This document shows, piece by piece, positions 45,918 to 57,104 of a stretch of 64,000 bases of DNA (within the stretch, counting starts at the first letter, position 1; the number at the start of each line of letters is the position of its first letter). Source of the DNA: SZUA-36 sp963727635 (GTDB lineage Bacteria; Pseudomonadota; Gammaproteobacteria; Xanthomonadales; SZUA-36); assembly GCA_963727635.1 (NCBI GenBank), contig CAVSHP010000019.1, forward strand, positions 1-64,000, written 5' to 3'. The notes beneath the pieces are model-generated. The model was not told the origin of the DNA and did not search any database. It saw nothing but the letters and a program-made list of their open reading frames with translations. A program made the translations under genes and the position numbers.

Positions 45918-47615
45918 TCACTTGATAACACCTGACGTACAGCAATTGTTGGGCGCAGCCGGCGGCACAATATCTTTCAGATAGCAATTCGGCTCCGGCC
46001 CCTGGACCGTGTTCGGTTTGACATAGGTCCAGGCCTTGCAGCGGGCGTCGGCGCTGCAGGCCAGTTGGCACAGCGCAGCGTCGTCACGCTCCGGCGTCAG
46101 TTGCTGATAATCGCCGGTGGGACGGTCGGTATTCTGTTCCATGCCATTGGCGTCCTCTTGCGATTCCGGCATCGTGAAGGCCAGTGAAAGCTCTTTGGGT
46201 CGGGTCGCGTTCACCTCGACGTCTTCAAGGGTTTTTGGGGTCAAACCGGCAACCCCTGCCGGAACCGCGACCAGGTGATATAAACCAGGTACCAGTTTGA
46301 CGCTAAACGGCGTATTGCTGCCGACATAAGGCAAGGTTTCGAAAACCTTCTGCTGTGTCGCATTGTCGGCAATCGTGACCTCCGCCGGTACCGCTTTGCC
46401 ATCGAGGGTGACGAGCACCTGCAACTCCCCCCTGTCGAAGTTGACGCGCTTTTCAAGCGGGTCCTCACCGGCGGAAACTGCGATATCCTCTTCGTAAGGG
46501 ATTGCGCCCTGATCGTTGCTCTGGATGCGCAGATGATAGCGTCCGGGCGTCACTTGAATATCGTACGGCGTGTTGACACCATGCATGGTAAAGGTGGAAA
46601 AGGTTGCCGTATCGAAGACGACTTTGCCGCTGTCGGGCTGAGTGAGCTGAATCTGGACCGTCACCGGTTCACCGTTCATCGTCACGATCAGCTGCAGTGT
46701 CGCCTGTGCAAAATCGAGCTGTTTCTCCACCGTTTTGCCCGATTCGAGCGTAATCCCATTCAACACCATCGGTTCAGCGCCACGCAAACCGGCTGGATAG
46801 GTTTCCAACTGGTACGTGCCCGGCGTCAGACGCCACTCGTGACCGGGTTCTACGCCATCGTCATTGGTGAGTTCCACCTGCCCGGTCGAACCTTCAGCGG
46901 AGAGACTTACCCAGGCATTGACCGGTTTACCATTGGCGCGCAAGGTCAGTTTCAGAAACCCGGGGCCTTTCGAATTGACCGCCTTTCGGGTTGATTTGAG
47001 CAACGCCTCGGCATTGTCGGCCTGAAAATATTCACCACCCCCGGCCGTCGCCATGCATTGCAACTGTGTGCTCTCCTCTTTGCTCAGACCAAAACCCACG
47101 GTGTGCAGAATAAAATTGATACCGGATGCTTTCGCCGCTTTCACCGCATCACACGGATCGGCGCCGCAACTCTCGATGCCATCGCTGACCAGCACCACGG
47201 TGAACCCCCCCGTCTCCTGGCGCAACAAGTCGATGGCCTGGTTCACGGAAAGGGTCAGTGGCGTCTTGCCCTTGGCGTTCAGCCCTTTCACCGCATCCAG
47301 TACCTTCTGTGTATTGTTTGTGCCGGGGCGAACCAGTGTTTCCACGTCATTGCAATCGGCCTTGCGACGGTGACCATAGGCGATCAGACCGATGCGGTTG
47401 TCGGCGGGAATTTCAGTTACCAGTTTTTCCATCACTTCCTTGGCAATGGTGATCTTGGGCTTGCCGGCTATCTGGCCCCACATACTGCCGGAGGCATCGA
47501 GGATAAAGAGGGTGTTGCCCGTCTGCCCGCTCTGCGCTGACGGTGGTTCCGCCTGCACTGCCAATGCAAGCAGCAGCAATGTCATGCCCAGCCAATTCAA
47601 ATAGTATTTTTTCAC
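45918..47615 (-). CDS. Secreted von Willebrand A domain protein with C-terminal PAN/apple-like domain
   Basis: A 565-residue exported protein with a signal peptide (YLNWLGMTLLLLALAVQA). vWA domain 33-215: TLFILDASGSMWGQIAGKPK with MIDAS DASGS at 40-44, NRIGLIAYGHRRKADCNDVE, GKTPLTLSVNQAIDLL (MIDAS Thr) and VVLVSDGIESCGADPC. It is followed by three beta-sandwich repeats (each ending GxYxLxxxPAG or GRYHLRIQS) and a Cys-rich end, CQLACSADARCKAWTYVKPN with CYLKDIVPPAAPNNCCTSG, which fits a PAN/apple fold. Its ATG overlaps the stop of the upstream secreted gene (ATGA), so the two are coexpressed and may bind each other or a polysaccharide. Confidence 0.83.
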   Translation of the reverse strand: MKKYYLNWLGMTLLLLALAVQAEPPSAQSGQTGNTLFILDASGSMWGQIAGKPKITIAKEVMEKLVTEIPADNRIGLIAYGHRRKADCNDVETLVRPGTNNTQKVLDAVKGLNAKGKTPLTLSVNQAIDLLRQETGGFTVVLVSDGIESCGADPCDAVKAAKASGINFILHTVGFGLSKEESTQLQCMATAGGGEYFQADNAEALLKSTRKAVNSKGPGFLKLTLRANGKPVNAWVSLSAEGSTGQVELTNDDGVEPGHEWRLTPGTYQLETYPAGLRGAEPMVLNGITLESGKTVEKQLDFAQATLQLIVTMNGEPVTVQIQLTQPDSGKVVFDTATFSTFTMHGVNTPYDIQVTPGRYHLRIQSNDQGAIPYEEDIAVSAGEDPLEKRVNFDRGELQVLVTLDGKAVPAEVTIADNATQQKVFETLPYVGSNTPFSVKLVPGLYHLVAVPAGVAGLTPKTLEDVEVNATRPKELSLAFTMPESQEDANGMEQNTDRPTGDYQQLTPERDDAALCQLACSADARCKAWTYVKPNTVQGPEPNCYLKDIVPPAAPNNCCTSGVIK

Positions 47616-49069
47616 CTTTTTTCCTTATCTTTTGATGTTTCAAACTCCACGGTTTTTTCTACCACTTCACCCGCCCTGATTTCGATGTCGTGCAAAATAA
47701 CCGGCTCAATGCCATCCACTCGCCGGGTCTTGAGTCCGGGGCCTTCCCACTTGCCATGAAAAACATCCACGCCCCCCACCGACAGCGCAACTTCAAGCGG
47801 CCGAACCTGGATGTCGTAATGACCGGGTAACAATCCGGTGGAAAGGCTGAACAGGTTGTAGCTGGCGATAACGGCGCCGAAATTCGTCGTCGAGCCGGCA
47901 GGCCGGATACCGATCTCCGCTTTGCCACGGCTCCCATCCACCAGCGAAGTCAGCACAAGGCGACCCTTTGGTGCCGCCGTAAACGTTACTGTTTCTTCGC
48001 TTGTTTTTCCTGCCTCGATCTCAACGACAAGCGTTTGTGCGCGGTAGCCGTGGCCCTGGTAGCCTCTAGTGCGATCCTCCGGCTCGATTTTCAGCTCGTA
48101 TCGACCCGGTAACAGATTCACCGCTACATCTGAGTCAAGATAGGCCGGATAACTTTTCAGCAGCGGCCTGGTTGCCTGGTCGGGCGTGCTGACGTCCAGG
48201 TAGGCACGCGCCGGTTCACCATCGCACAGCGTGTGCACCATCAGTTTTCCCGGAGCGGGTTGTTTGAAACTGATTGTTCTTTCGCTGACCTTTTCCGGCT
48301 CGACGGTCACCGCAGAGAAATTTCCCAACTCAAGCTCGCCGACAATCTGTTGTGACAGAAGCTGTTGGAAATCTGCTTGCGGATTGATGCTTGAATTCAG
48401 GAACGTTTGGCGCTGTGTTACCCGAATATCGTAACTCCCGGGTGGCAGATAAATATCATGCGGAAAAAGCTGGGGGTCGCCGACGGTTACGACCTTTCCC
48501 GGCGCTGCCGTATCGGTCGCATGCCTGCGAACCACAATATGTATCGGCCACTCCGGCCTGCCGGTGCCAACGTGTGCGATCAGTTTGACGATGCCCGGTT
48601 CGGCCTTGACGACCGAATCCAGCCGGGTGTTATTGTTCTGCTCGTTGCTTTCGGCAATCTGGTTGCCGGAATCGGCAATGATTTGCACGCCGTAACTGCC
48701 GGGCGTATGTGGAAACGCACCCGCGCCAAAGACCTGGAACCGGTAGCTGCCACCGGGCGGCAGGTCCGGTACATCGTAGGGCAGGGCATTCCACTTCCCG
48801 ATGTAACCGGGCAAAGACAACCCGGCGCTGCAGGGCTCGCTGTGTTTGCTATCGGCATCAAACTTTGAACAAATGACAAATACCTGGCTGCGCTGCGCCG
48901 GGGTATCTCCGATGTTGCGGATTTCCACCGTCCCCTGGGCGGCATCGATCACTACCGGTAGCAAATCGGGGGCATCGGCGTGTGCCATGACGGTCATGGA
49001 CATCGACATCCAACCGGCAAACAGACACAACAATCCAACCCGGATTCGCACGCGGTCTCCTTCAAACAT
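47612..49069 (-). CDS. Secreted CARDB-like protein with beta-sandwich repeats
   Basis: A 485-residue exported protein (VGLLCLFAGWMSMSMTVMAHA signal). Residues 35-160 look like a CARDB adhesion domain: GTVEIRNIGDTPAQRSQVFV, PPGGSYRFQVFGAG, IADSGNQIAESNEQNNNTRL, the typical NExNN ending. It then has at least three repeats with LPPGSYDIRV, LLPGRYELKI and LLPGHYDIQVRP, the same PGxYxL strand seen in the vWA partner. First gene of a two-gene unit; it ends in charged residues (ETSKDKEKR). Function unknown; surface assembly or polymer binding is possible. Confidence 0.75.
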   Translation of the reverse strand: MFEGDRVRIRVGLLCLFAGWMSMSMTVMAHADAPDLLPVVIDAAQGTVEIRNIGDTPAQRSQVFVICSKFDADSKHSEPCSAGLSLPGYIGKWNALPYDVPDLPPGGSYRFQVFGAGAFPHTPGSYGVQIIADSGNQIAESNEQNNNTRLDSVVKAEPGIVKLIAHVGTGRPEWPIHIVVRRHATDTAAPGKVVTVGDPQLFPHDIYLPPGSYDIRVTQRQTFLNSSINPQADFQQLLSQQIVGELELGNFSAVTVEPEKVSERTISFKQPAPGKLMVHTLCDGEPARAYLDVSTPDQATRPLLKSYPAYLDSDVAVNLLPGRYELKIEPEDRTRGYQGHGYRAQTLVVEIEAGKTSEETVTFTAAPKGRLVLTSLVDGSRGKAEIGIRPAGSTTNFGAVIASYNLFSLSTGLLPGHYDIQVRPLEVALSVGGVDVFHGKWEGPGLKTRRVDGIEPVILHDIEIRAGEVVEKTVEFETSKDKEKR

Positions 49070-49322
49070 TTCATTAAGTTTTGGACTTTACAGTCTAGCC
49101 CCAGGACAGCGGGCGTCTCAAGGCTGGAGTCCGTATTTGCCAAATGGGATGTCTTTACGTGAATTGCCAGCGCGAGTACCGAGGTGTCGAAGGGCGATTG
49201 CTGACGTGTGCATGTGTTCAAATGAATCAAATGTTCGGTCGTATTGATATGCTTGGCTTCTGGCGAGTCTTCCGCAAGGCTTCCCAGAGAGGGTAATACC
49301 AATAGAAAAAGGATTGAATGGT

Positions 49323-50678
49323 ATGAAAAAGGTTGAAGTTGCCATCATTGGCGCGGGGACAGCAGGTCTTACTGCGCGTAGCTCGGTAGCCAAACATACG
49401 GACAATTATGTCGTGATTGATCCCGGACCGCTGGGAACCCTGTGCGCACGGGTTGGATGCATGCCATCCAAAGCACTCATACAGGTGGCCAGGCAGTTTG
49501 AATCCATCAGGCACCCCGCCTTCGGCTTGCCGGCGGGAAGAAATCCGGACATTAATGGCGTCGAGGTCTTGCGCCATGTGCGAAAGCAGCGGGACCGGTT
49601 TGTCGGTGGTGTTCTCAAAGACATGAAGCAATGGCAGGACCAGCACCTGATTTCACGCAAGGCCACGTTCATCGATGCACACACCCTGGATCTGGAAGGA
49701 GAGCGCCTGCGCGCCGAAAGCGTGGTTATAGCGACGGGTTCGAGACCGGTAATGCCAAAGCCATGGCAGGCATACGGTAACTACCTGGTGAACAGCGATA
49801 GCATATTTGATCTTGAAGAGTTACCGGCCAGCATGGCGGTGATCGGCCTTGGCCCAGTTGGCATAGAGCTGGCGCAAGCCATGCAGTGGCTGGGAGTGAA
49901 CATTGTTGGCATGGACACTGCAAACCACATCGGAGGTCTGAGCGACCCTGAATTGCTGGATTATGCCGCGCAGCACTTCAGCCAGGAGATAGACCTTTGC
50001 TTTGCAAAGGCGAATATCGACTCAGCCGAAAATGGAACATTGCAGGTATCGGCCGGAAGCCGGAAATTTGCTGTCGAACGCGCCCTTATCGCGGTCGGCA
50101 GAGAACCGGGGATCGACGGCCTGGGGTTAGAAAACCTGGGCGTTGAACTTGATAAAAAAGGCCTGCCGGCGGTCGATTCAGCAACGCTGCAGGTGGGTGA
50201 TTTACCCGTTTTCATGGCAGGAGATGTCAATGGCATTCGACCGCTCCTGCACGAAGCTGCCAGTGAAGGCCGTATTGCCGGACTCAATGCGCTGCAGAAG
50301 TCGGTAAGCCGCCACGACCGGCTGACGCGACTGAACATCACCTTTTGTACGCCGAACATTGCCGTGGCCGGGTGCTCGCATCACGAACTGCTGAAAAAAG
50401 AATTGGAATTTCTGACTGGTTCGGTGAGTTTTAAACACCAAGGACGCGCTACACTCATGGGAGAAAACTCCGGGTTGATCAGGGTTTATGCAACCAAGAA
50501 AGACAAGCGGATTTTAGGCGCAGAACTCTTTGCGCCGGGCGGGGAGCATCTCGCCCACCTGATCGCATGGGCGATAGCGCAACGTTTGACTGCCAACGAG
50601 CTTTTGAACATGCCTTTTTACCATCCTGTGTTGGAAGAGGGACTACGCACCGCCATCAATGATGTGGCTCGTCAGTGA
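49323..50678 (+). CDS. Dihydrolipoamide dehydrogenase/mercuric reductase-family flavoprotein
   Basis: About 451 residues. The ATG at 49323 follows AAGGA by nine bases. FAD site VEVAIIGAGTAGLTARSSV; redox cysteines in GTLCARVGCMPSKALIQVAR; NAD site MAVIGLGPVGIELAQAMQWL; FAD site 2 LPVFMAGDVNGIRPLLHEAA; dimer domain with FCTPNIAVAGCSH and the end PFYHPVLEEGLRTAI, holding His/Glu as in the family. It is not next to any E1/E2 or mer gene and it lacks a lipoyl domain, unlike the E3 at 974, so it is probably not the complex E3. The substrate is open. Confidence 0.83.
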   Translation: MKKVEVAIIGAGTAGLTARSSVAKHTDNYVVIDPGPLGTLCARVGCMPSKALIQVARQFESIRHPAFGLPAGRNPDINGVEVLRHVRKQRDRFVGGVLKDMKQWQDQHLISRKATFIDAHTLDLEGERLRAESVVIATGSRPVMPKPWQAYGNYLVNSDSIFDLEELPASMAVIGLGPVGIELAQAMQWLGVNIVGMDTANHIGGLSDPELLDYAAQHFSQEIDLCFAKANIDSAENGTLQVSAGSRKFAVERALIAVGREPGIDGLGLENLGVELDKKGLPAVDSATLQVGDLPVFMAGDVNGIRPLLHEAASEGRIAGLNALQKSVSRHDRLTRLNITFCTPNIAVAGCSHHELLKKELEFLTGSVSFKHQGRATLMGENSGLIRVYATKKDKRILGAELFAPGGEHLAHLIAWAIAQRLTANELLNMPFYHPVLEEGLRTAINDVARQ

Positions 50679-50901
50679 AATCCCGGGCGTCCTGACTTAC
50701 GTCTCCAGCTCAGCGATGCCACATCAATTTTTCGTGTTCGTGGCGATGGCATATCGGCCAATCTTTCATTTGCGTTGGATGAAGATTTAAAGGACAAACT
50801 CAGAGCATTCGGGACTTATGTCATACGCATTTTCTGCTATCTCGCGATAAACTATGAGGTCAATCGAATAATATCAATTTCAGAACCCAAGGGAATTTTC
50901 C
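50679..50901. other. Intergenic stretch upstream of the protease gene
   Basis: A 220-bp gap with no plausible gene. It holds CATACGCATTTTCTGCTATC and A+T-rich sequence where the protease promoter should lie. No ribosome site is strong; CAAGGGA precedes the ATG at 50902. Confidence 0.35.
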
Positions 50902-53900
50902 ATGCGTACGTTCATTTCAGTCGTTATTCTGCTGTTTGTCGTGTCCGCCGCCGATGCGGATACGAAACTCCTCAGGTTTCCCGATTTGCACGGAGACCAG
51001 GTGGTCTTCACTTATGCCGGCGACCTGTGGATCGCGAATACGGCTGGCGGCGTCGCCCGGCAGCTGACTTCGCATCCGGGACAGGAACTATTCGCGAAGT
51101 TTTCACCGGATGGTAAACACATCGCCTTCACCGGGCAATACGACGGTGGGGAGCAGGTTTATGTCATCCCGGTGGGCGGTGGTGAGCCGGTCCAGCTGAC
51201 CTTCTATCCGTCGGAAGGGCCTTTACCGGCACGCTGGGGCTACGATCACCAGGTTTACGGCTGGACACCCGACGGGTCCGCTGTATTGTTTCGTTCGGTA
51301 CGGGAAGGTTTCTCGCTGACCGACTCCAGGCTGTATACGGTCAAGCTCAGCGGTGGCTTGCCCGAGGCGCTGCCGATGGTGATTTCCGGTGCAGGCGAGT
51401 ATTCGCCGGACGGCAACGCAGGTTGTTTTTTCACCGCTGTTTCGGGACTTCCGCACCTGGAAGCGCTACCAGGGCGGTTGGGCTCAGGACCTGTACCTGT
51501 TCAACCTCGACGGCTCGGGATCGAAAAACATCACCCAGAATATTCGCACCGATCGTGATCCGATGTGGATGGGTGACAGTATCTACTTCGTATCCGACAG
51601 GGACGATTACCTGAATATCTATCGCTATGACATCCCCAGCGGCGACACCAGCCAGTTGACGAAGTACAAGGGGCAGGACGTTCGCTGGGCCAGCGATGAC
51701 GGTTCTCACCGTATCGTCTACGAATTGAACGGTACGCTGCACATCTTCGATGTTGGTGACGATCGGGATTCGGCACTCGACATCACGGTACCCGCCGACA
51801 GCGGCCTGAACCTGCCGGAACTGGTGAAAGTTGCCGATCACCTGGAAGATTTTGACATCAGCCCGAACGGTGAACGGGTCGTCATCGCAGCCCGCGGTGA
51901 GGTTTTTTCCGTGCCGGTTGAGGAGGGTGTGTCGCGCAACCTGACCAGCAGTAGTGGAGCGCATGACCGGGAAGTGGCGTGGTCCCCGAAAGGCGACCGA
52001 GTCGCATGGATTTCCGATGCCAGCGGTGAAGAAGAGTTGTACGTTCGTGATGCCCTCGGCCTGTCGCCGGCCAGACAGGTGACCCGCGACTCCAAAATAC
52101 GGTTGTACCACCCGGTCTGGTCGCCGGATGGCGCCATGCTGGCCTACGGCGATGCCGAAGCGCGCATCTGGGTGATCGGTCAAGACGGTAAAAATCAGCG
52201 TCTGGTGGGTGACGACCCAGGCTTCATGCGGCATGACTTTTCCTGGTCACCGGACTCCCGCTGGCTGGCGTATTCGATGGAGGATCCGAGTGGATACCGG
52301 TCACTTTTTATCTGGGACAGCAAATCCGGCAAGTCTAATCGCATCACCAGTGAACAGTTCAGCGAGTATAGCCCGGTGTTTTCCGCTTCAGGTGAACAAC
52401 TCTATTATCTGTCTGACCGGATGTTCTCACCGCAAATCGGCAACATAGAATTCAACTATGTTTCCAGTCGCAACACCGGCGTTTATGCAATGATGCTGAC
52501 GGCTGATGCCAGCAATCCGTTCGCACCAAAGAATGTCGAGGGTGTAACGGAAAAAGACGACAAGGACGGGGCCAAGGACAGTGACAAAAAGGATAGTAAA
52601 AAGGCGAAAGATATCCGTAGACAGCGTGAGCGTAAAGATCGATTTCGAAGGGCTGGCCGGCCGCGTGGCGCGGGCACCAGTGGACTTTGACAACTATGTC
52701 GGCCTGTCCGACCACGGCGACCATCTGCTGATGGTGCGTGCCGGCGCCCAGTTCTACGGACGGGATTCCTATGCAAAACCGACCCTGATCGCCTACTCGC
52801 TGGAAGATCGCAAGACATTTGATATCGCCTCGGGCATCGACGCCTATGTCGCTGCTGCGGACAGCGACAAGGTGGTCGTCCTGCAATCGGGTAAACTCAA
52901 CCGTTTCGAGATCAGCGAAGGCAAGCAGGAAGCGAAGAACGTCGATATCGCCGGTCTTTCCGCGGAACGAATCCGCTCGGTGGAATACCAGCAGATTTTC
53001 AACGAAGTCTGGCGGCGCTACCGCGACCACTTTTATGTTCGCAATATGCACGGTTACGACTGGGAGGCATTGCGGGAGCAATACCGTCCGCTGGTGGCCT
53101 ACGTCGCGAGCCGTGCCGACCTCAACTACGTGATCGGTGAAATGATCAGCGAATTGAGCGTCGGGCACGCCTACATTGCCGGCGGCGATATGGGCGCACC
53201 GGCGCGTTCCGAGGACGCGCTGCTGGGTGCAACTTTCAAACTTGATGAATCGGCAGGCCTGTACCGTATCGGCAAGATCTATGCAGGGCAGAACGAAGAA
53301 GACCGCTACCGGTCACCGCTAACGGAACCGGGTATAAACGTCAGTGAAGGCGACTATGTCATGGCGATCAACGGCAGGCCGCTGACTGCGAAGATCAACC
53401 CGTATTCATTGCTCAAAGGCGCCGGTGGAAAGTTGCTCGAACTGACCGTTGCCGATGACGCAACCGGGGTCAACCGCCATTCGGTCATTATCAACCCGAT
53501 CAGCAGCGAGAATGAGCTGATCTACCTGGGCGAGATGCAGCACAATCGAGACTACGTCACGGAACAAACCGGCGGCAAAATCGGCTACCTGCACATCCCG
53601 GACATGGGCGCCTCCGGCATTTATGAGTTCATCAAGTGGTATTACGGTCAGATCCGCAAGCAGGGCCTGATTATCGATGTGCGCGGCAACGGCGGCGGCA
53701 ATGTTTCCCAGATGATCATCAACCGCCTGGACCGGGGCCATGTTTTCACGGACTATGATCGCGGTGTGGATAACCCCAGGACGTACCCCAGCGCCGTGTT
53801 CACCGGTCCAATGGTTGGACTTTTGAATGAGGACTCCGCCTCGGACGGTGATATTTTTCCTGCCGCGTTCAAGACCTTGAAGCTGGGCCCGCTGATCGGC

Positions 53901-54191
53901 AAACGTAGTTGGGGTGGTGTTGTCGGCATTGCTGGCCTTGGCGACCTGATCGACGGTGGTACTGTTTTTGTCCCGCAGTTTGCCACGGCATCCGCGGATG
54001 GCCAATGGGTGATCGAAGGCACGGGCGTGAGCCCGGATATCGAGGTGGACAACCCACCCGAAGCCTTGCTGTCAGGTAAGGATCCGCAACTGGATCGCGC
54101 CATCACGGAAGTGCTGCAGCGTCTCAAGACCCAACCGGGCACCTTGCCCCCACGGCCGGCAGACCCGGTGAAGACCCCGGTCAACCACTAG
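50902..54191 (+). CDS. Tricorn-type S41 protease, periplasmic, two frameshifts
   Basis: About 1096 residues. Signal peptide MRTFISVVILLFVVSAADA. Beta-propeller repeats follow (FSPDGKHIAFTGQYDGGEQV, WTPDGSAVLFRSV, SPNGERVVIAARGEVF, WSPKGDRVAWISDASGEEEL, WSPDSRWLAYSMEDPSGYRS). Then come a charged linker (KDDKDGAKDSDKKDSKKAKD), a PDZ-like part (INVSEGDYVMAINGRPL) and the S41 core: GKIGYLHIPDMGASG, GLIIDVRGNGGG and NEDSASDGDIFP with the nucleophile Ser in SASDG near 53844. Shifts lie in the T6 run at 51425 (YSPDG joins VVFSPLFRDFRTW) and near 52620 (KAKDI joins VDSVSVKIDFEGL). It degrades peptides, presumably in the periplasm. Confidence 0.88.
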
Positions 54192-54389
54192 GCCGATACT
54201 GCAGAGACGGGGCGGGCCTTGAACGGGCCCGCCCCACAATGGCCGAGGTCAGAGCCAAGTGCCAGGGCCAATGGGCGTTCCAGTTGCCGGGGTTACAAAA
54301 AACTGGATGGAGTCGGAGTCAGGCAACAGATCAAATCGTGGCTTATTCCTTTAAGCATGTTAACACCGGGCGACTTTAGCGTATTTCCG

Positions 54390-55003
54390 TTAAGTGCTTG
54401 AATCCAGGCGCTCAACTGCTTCCTCTGCGATGGGTCGTCCCACCGTCAGTGCCTGTCTGAAAACCGGGTCCATCTTATTTGCCGTGATATCCATTTCGAC
54501 ACCGAGCGCATCGATGATCTTTGTCAGGAATGCCCGGCCTGCCACGGTTGTGGCAATATCAAATATTTCCGCGTCGGTATAACCCTGGGATTTAAGTGCA
54601 TCTACATCCTGCTGGTCAATTTTTGCAGCATCCCTGGCGAGTTTCCGGGCAAAATCCACCACGGCTATTTCCGCTTTTGAAAGCTCTTCCGGGTATTGCC
54701 CTCTGGCCAGGCGGCAAATGCCTTCCTGGCTGATGAACCTGCAAGCTGCTGACCATGCGCGAGCGAACAGGCCGTGTTTTTTAGCTCAATGGCGGCGGCC
54801 AAAGTTGCCAGTTCGAAAAGCCGGTCGCTCATTGGTCTGCGGATTTCGGCCAGCAAGCGGCCCCACCGGGCCAGGACTTCCGGTCTGTGGCTGAACACCT
54901 TTGCATAATTGGGAACATAACCGTAAGACGATTGCTGTCGTTCGTACATATCCCTGACCGCACCTGCCGAATCTGCCGGGCTGATTGTTTCAATAAAAGC
55001 CAT
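54390..55003 (-). CDS. Carboxymuconolactone decarboxylase/AhpD-like protein, one frameshift
   Basis: About 204 residues after joining two frames near 54700. The first reads MAFIETISPADSAGAVRDMY, YGYVPNYAKVFSHRPEVLAR, LAAAIELKNTACSLAHGQQL; the second reads DVDALKSQGYTDAEIFDIAT and VAGRAFLTKIIDALGVEMDI. AhpD relatives use CxxxH or CxxC to reduce peroxide or to act on lactones. Here CSLAH has a Cys and His but not the second Cys, so the peroxidase cycle would differ. It begins 2 bp from the end of the monooxygenase gene and is third in an osmC-monooxygenase-ahpD unit. Confidence 0.78.
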
Positions 55004-55005
55004 TT

Positions 55006-56277
55006 TTATTTTTCCTGTTTCAGATAATTGTCCAGATGATCTGTCACAAAACGTGCATCATCTTCTATGCCATGGATGAAAGAGGACTTGCGGCAGCGTA
55101 AAAACGGCATGCCTAGTACGTACATACCAGGGGCTTTCAGCGACACCGCCCTGATGTTTGATCCAGCCTTTTTTGTCCAGCACCGGAACATTCAGCCAGG
55201 CGTACTCCGGTCGGTAACCGGTTGCCCAGATCACGTTTTGAATATTTTCGTTTGCAAGGTTCAAACCCAGGCAGGGTAACTCGGTCCACCCGTGTGGCTT
55301 CGAACCGGTGTGGGTGGTTCAAACTCCCCGCTTTGGCCGGTTTCCTCGACCCACTGGTCGATGGCATTGAGTAAGCGGTTCATTTTCAGGTCAGCCAGTG
55401 CGCACACATTTGGCAGTGAACCCGAGAACTGTGCAACGCCATTATTGACCGCCATCCAGCGTCCGACCAGTTTGATGCCAAGCCCGGTCAAAGCATTCAG
55501 GTCCAGATGTCGAGACTGCGTGACCCCACCAGTTGCGGGGAGGGCAGGCGCCTGGCCCTGTTGATGTCATCGATATCATCCAGTCCTTCATCGAGTACAC
55601 CGGTTGCGTGCATCCACCACTGAATATCCTTGCCCCTGTAAACACGTGGCAGACGGACGTGTTCCCCTGTCGCCAGGGTGACCGCGTGGCCTGATCGATA
55701 ATATTTCTTCTGCCAGTTGCAGACCGGTTGCAGATGCACCGACAACGATGACCGCACCCTTCTTTAAGCTGGTCGGGGTTACGGTAATCCCTGGAGGATA
55801 GTTGCCGGATGTCATCCGGCAATGATTCCGCAAATTGTCGGGATAGGCGGCGAATTGCAGGCGCCGCTGGCGATGACGATACTCCGGCAATGCCAGGTGC
55901 CGCGGTCGGTATCAACCCGATAGCCGGTTGCATTCCGTGACGACCGACGTGACGGTCGTGGAGGTCTGCACCGGCGCATTGCTGCGCACTGCGTATTCAT
56001 CGATAAAATCAATGACATCCTTGACCGCCATGAAACCATCCGGGTCGTTGCCGGAATAACCGTAGCCGGGCAACCGGGCCTGCCAGTTGGGGGTGAAGAG
56101 CTTCAACGAATCCCAGCGTTCATGACGCCAGGAGTTAGCCACCTCACCGCGCTCGATGACCACGTGGTCTATCGAGCGTTGGGTGAGGCAATAACTGGCG
56201 GCCAGGCCGGCGTGACCTGCACCGATGACAAGTGTGTCAACGCTGTGATCGCGAAACTCTGACAAGGCCGCCGACAT
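55006..56277 (-). CDS. Flavin-containing monooxygenase-like NAD(P)/FAD oxidoreductase, frame-shifted
   Basis: About 424 residues in at least five frames. The intact N-terminus reads VDTLVIGAGHAGLAASYCLT (FAD), HVVIERGEVANSWRHERWDS LKLFTPNW and MAVKDVIDFIDEYAVRSNAP; then YRVDTDRGTWHCRSIVIASG, VIVVGASATGLQLAEEIL (NADPH site GxxxxG), NVIWATGYRPEYAWLNVPVL (ATGYRP) and MYVLGMPFLRCRKSSFIHGI EDDARF. The order is that of CzcO/FMO-type monooxygenases. It lies 3 bp after osmC and 2 bp before the AhpD-like gene. Substrate unknown. The many shifts could be errors or decay. Confidence 0.78.
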
Positions 56278-56280
56278 GAC

Positions 56281-56842
56281 TTAGTTGACCTTGACGGTTA
56301 CGTTGGTCGGGTTGGTGACGGTATCAAAAACAGCCGAACGTTTTTGCGACTGTGCAACGATGGCGGCAATGTCCTCTTCAGAGGCATCAGCGTCAATCTT
56401 GAAATGCACGTTGATGTTGCTGTAGCCGTTACGCACATCCGAATCAATGCCCAGGATACCCTGAAGATCCATGGTTAGCTTCGACGGATGCGGTAACCGA
56501 ATTCAACTGGATGCCACGGTTTTGTGCAACCGCAGCGATTCCGGCGGTCAGACAGCCTGCCAGACCCACCAGGATGAACTCCGGGGGCGTAATGCCATTG
56601 TCTTCGGAAGCAAAAATCTGCGGGTGATCGGCATCAAAGGTATACACCTGGCGATGCGACTGTTCCGCGCCAAGACCAAAGAATTTTTCAATTGATGTAC
56701 TGGAATGTGTGCCGTTAACCCATGTGCAGTTGGCACGCCAGTTGAACCGGGCAGCTTCCGGTGTTGCGGTCAATGCTTCACGTGCACCCAGGAGTGCCTC
56801 TACGTTTACGCCATTGTTGATGGTATTGATCGATTCGCTCAT
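56281..56842 (-). CDS. OsmC-family peroxiredoxin-like protein, one frameshift
   Basis: About 187 residues. First part FNWRANCTWVNGTHSSTSIE, ASEDNGITPPEFILVGLAGC LTAGIAAVAQNRGI (the active-site Cys in LAGCLT); second part GILGIDSDVRNGYSNINVHF, ASEEDIAAIVAQSQKRSAVF DTVTNPTNVTV. The second cysteine of OsmC (SxxC) is replaced by SAVFDT, so Cys-Cys chemistry is lost, as in several OsmC subgroups. The frame slips near 56475. First gene of the unit with a monooxygenase and an AhpD-like protein, suggesting an organic-hydroperoxide or aromatic oxidation role. Confidence 0.8.
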
Positions 56843-57104
56843 TTTTCATTTCCTCGTTTGGATTGATGAAAGTGTGGTCGGGTTATTCTCAATATAATTC
56901 ATGCAACCCGGACCCACATTGTTCAGAACCGGCGGGCCGTCATTGGCGCGTTGCCGTTTTCTTGGAACGCATCATTGTCAAAATGTGGGGTAAAAACTTG
57001 ACGGCTGAATGACTTTTTCCTGACCGTTGAATGACCGGCGTGTATATTATTGATATTTATGTGAAATATATATTTATTGTGAAGAATGGTTGCAGAAAGA
57101 AAGC

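Noticed and set aside
49323..50678. Mercuric reductase or complex E3
   Set aside because: No HMA domain, no C-terminal Cys pair and no mer or 2-oxoacid dehydrogenase genes nearby.
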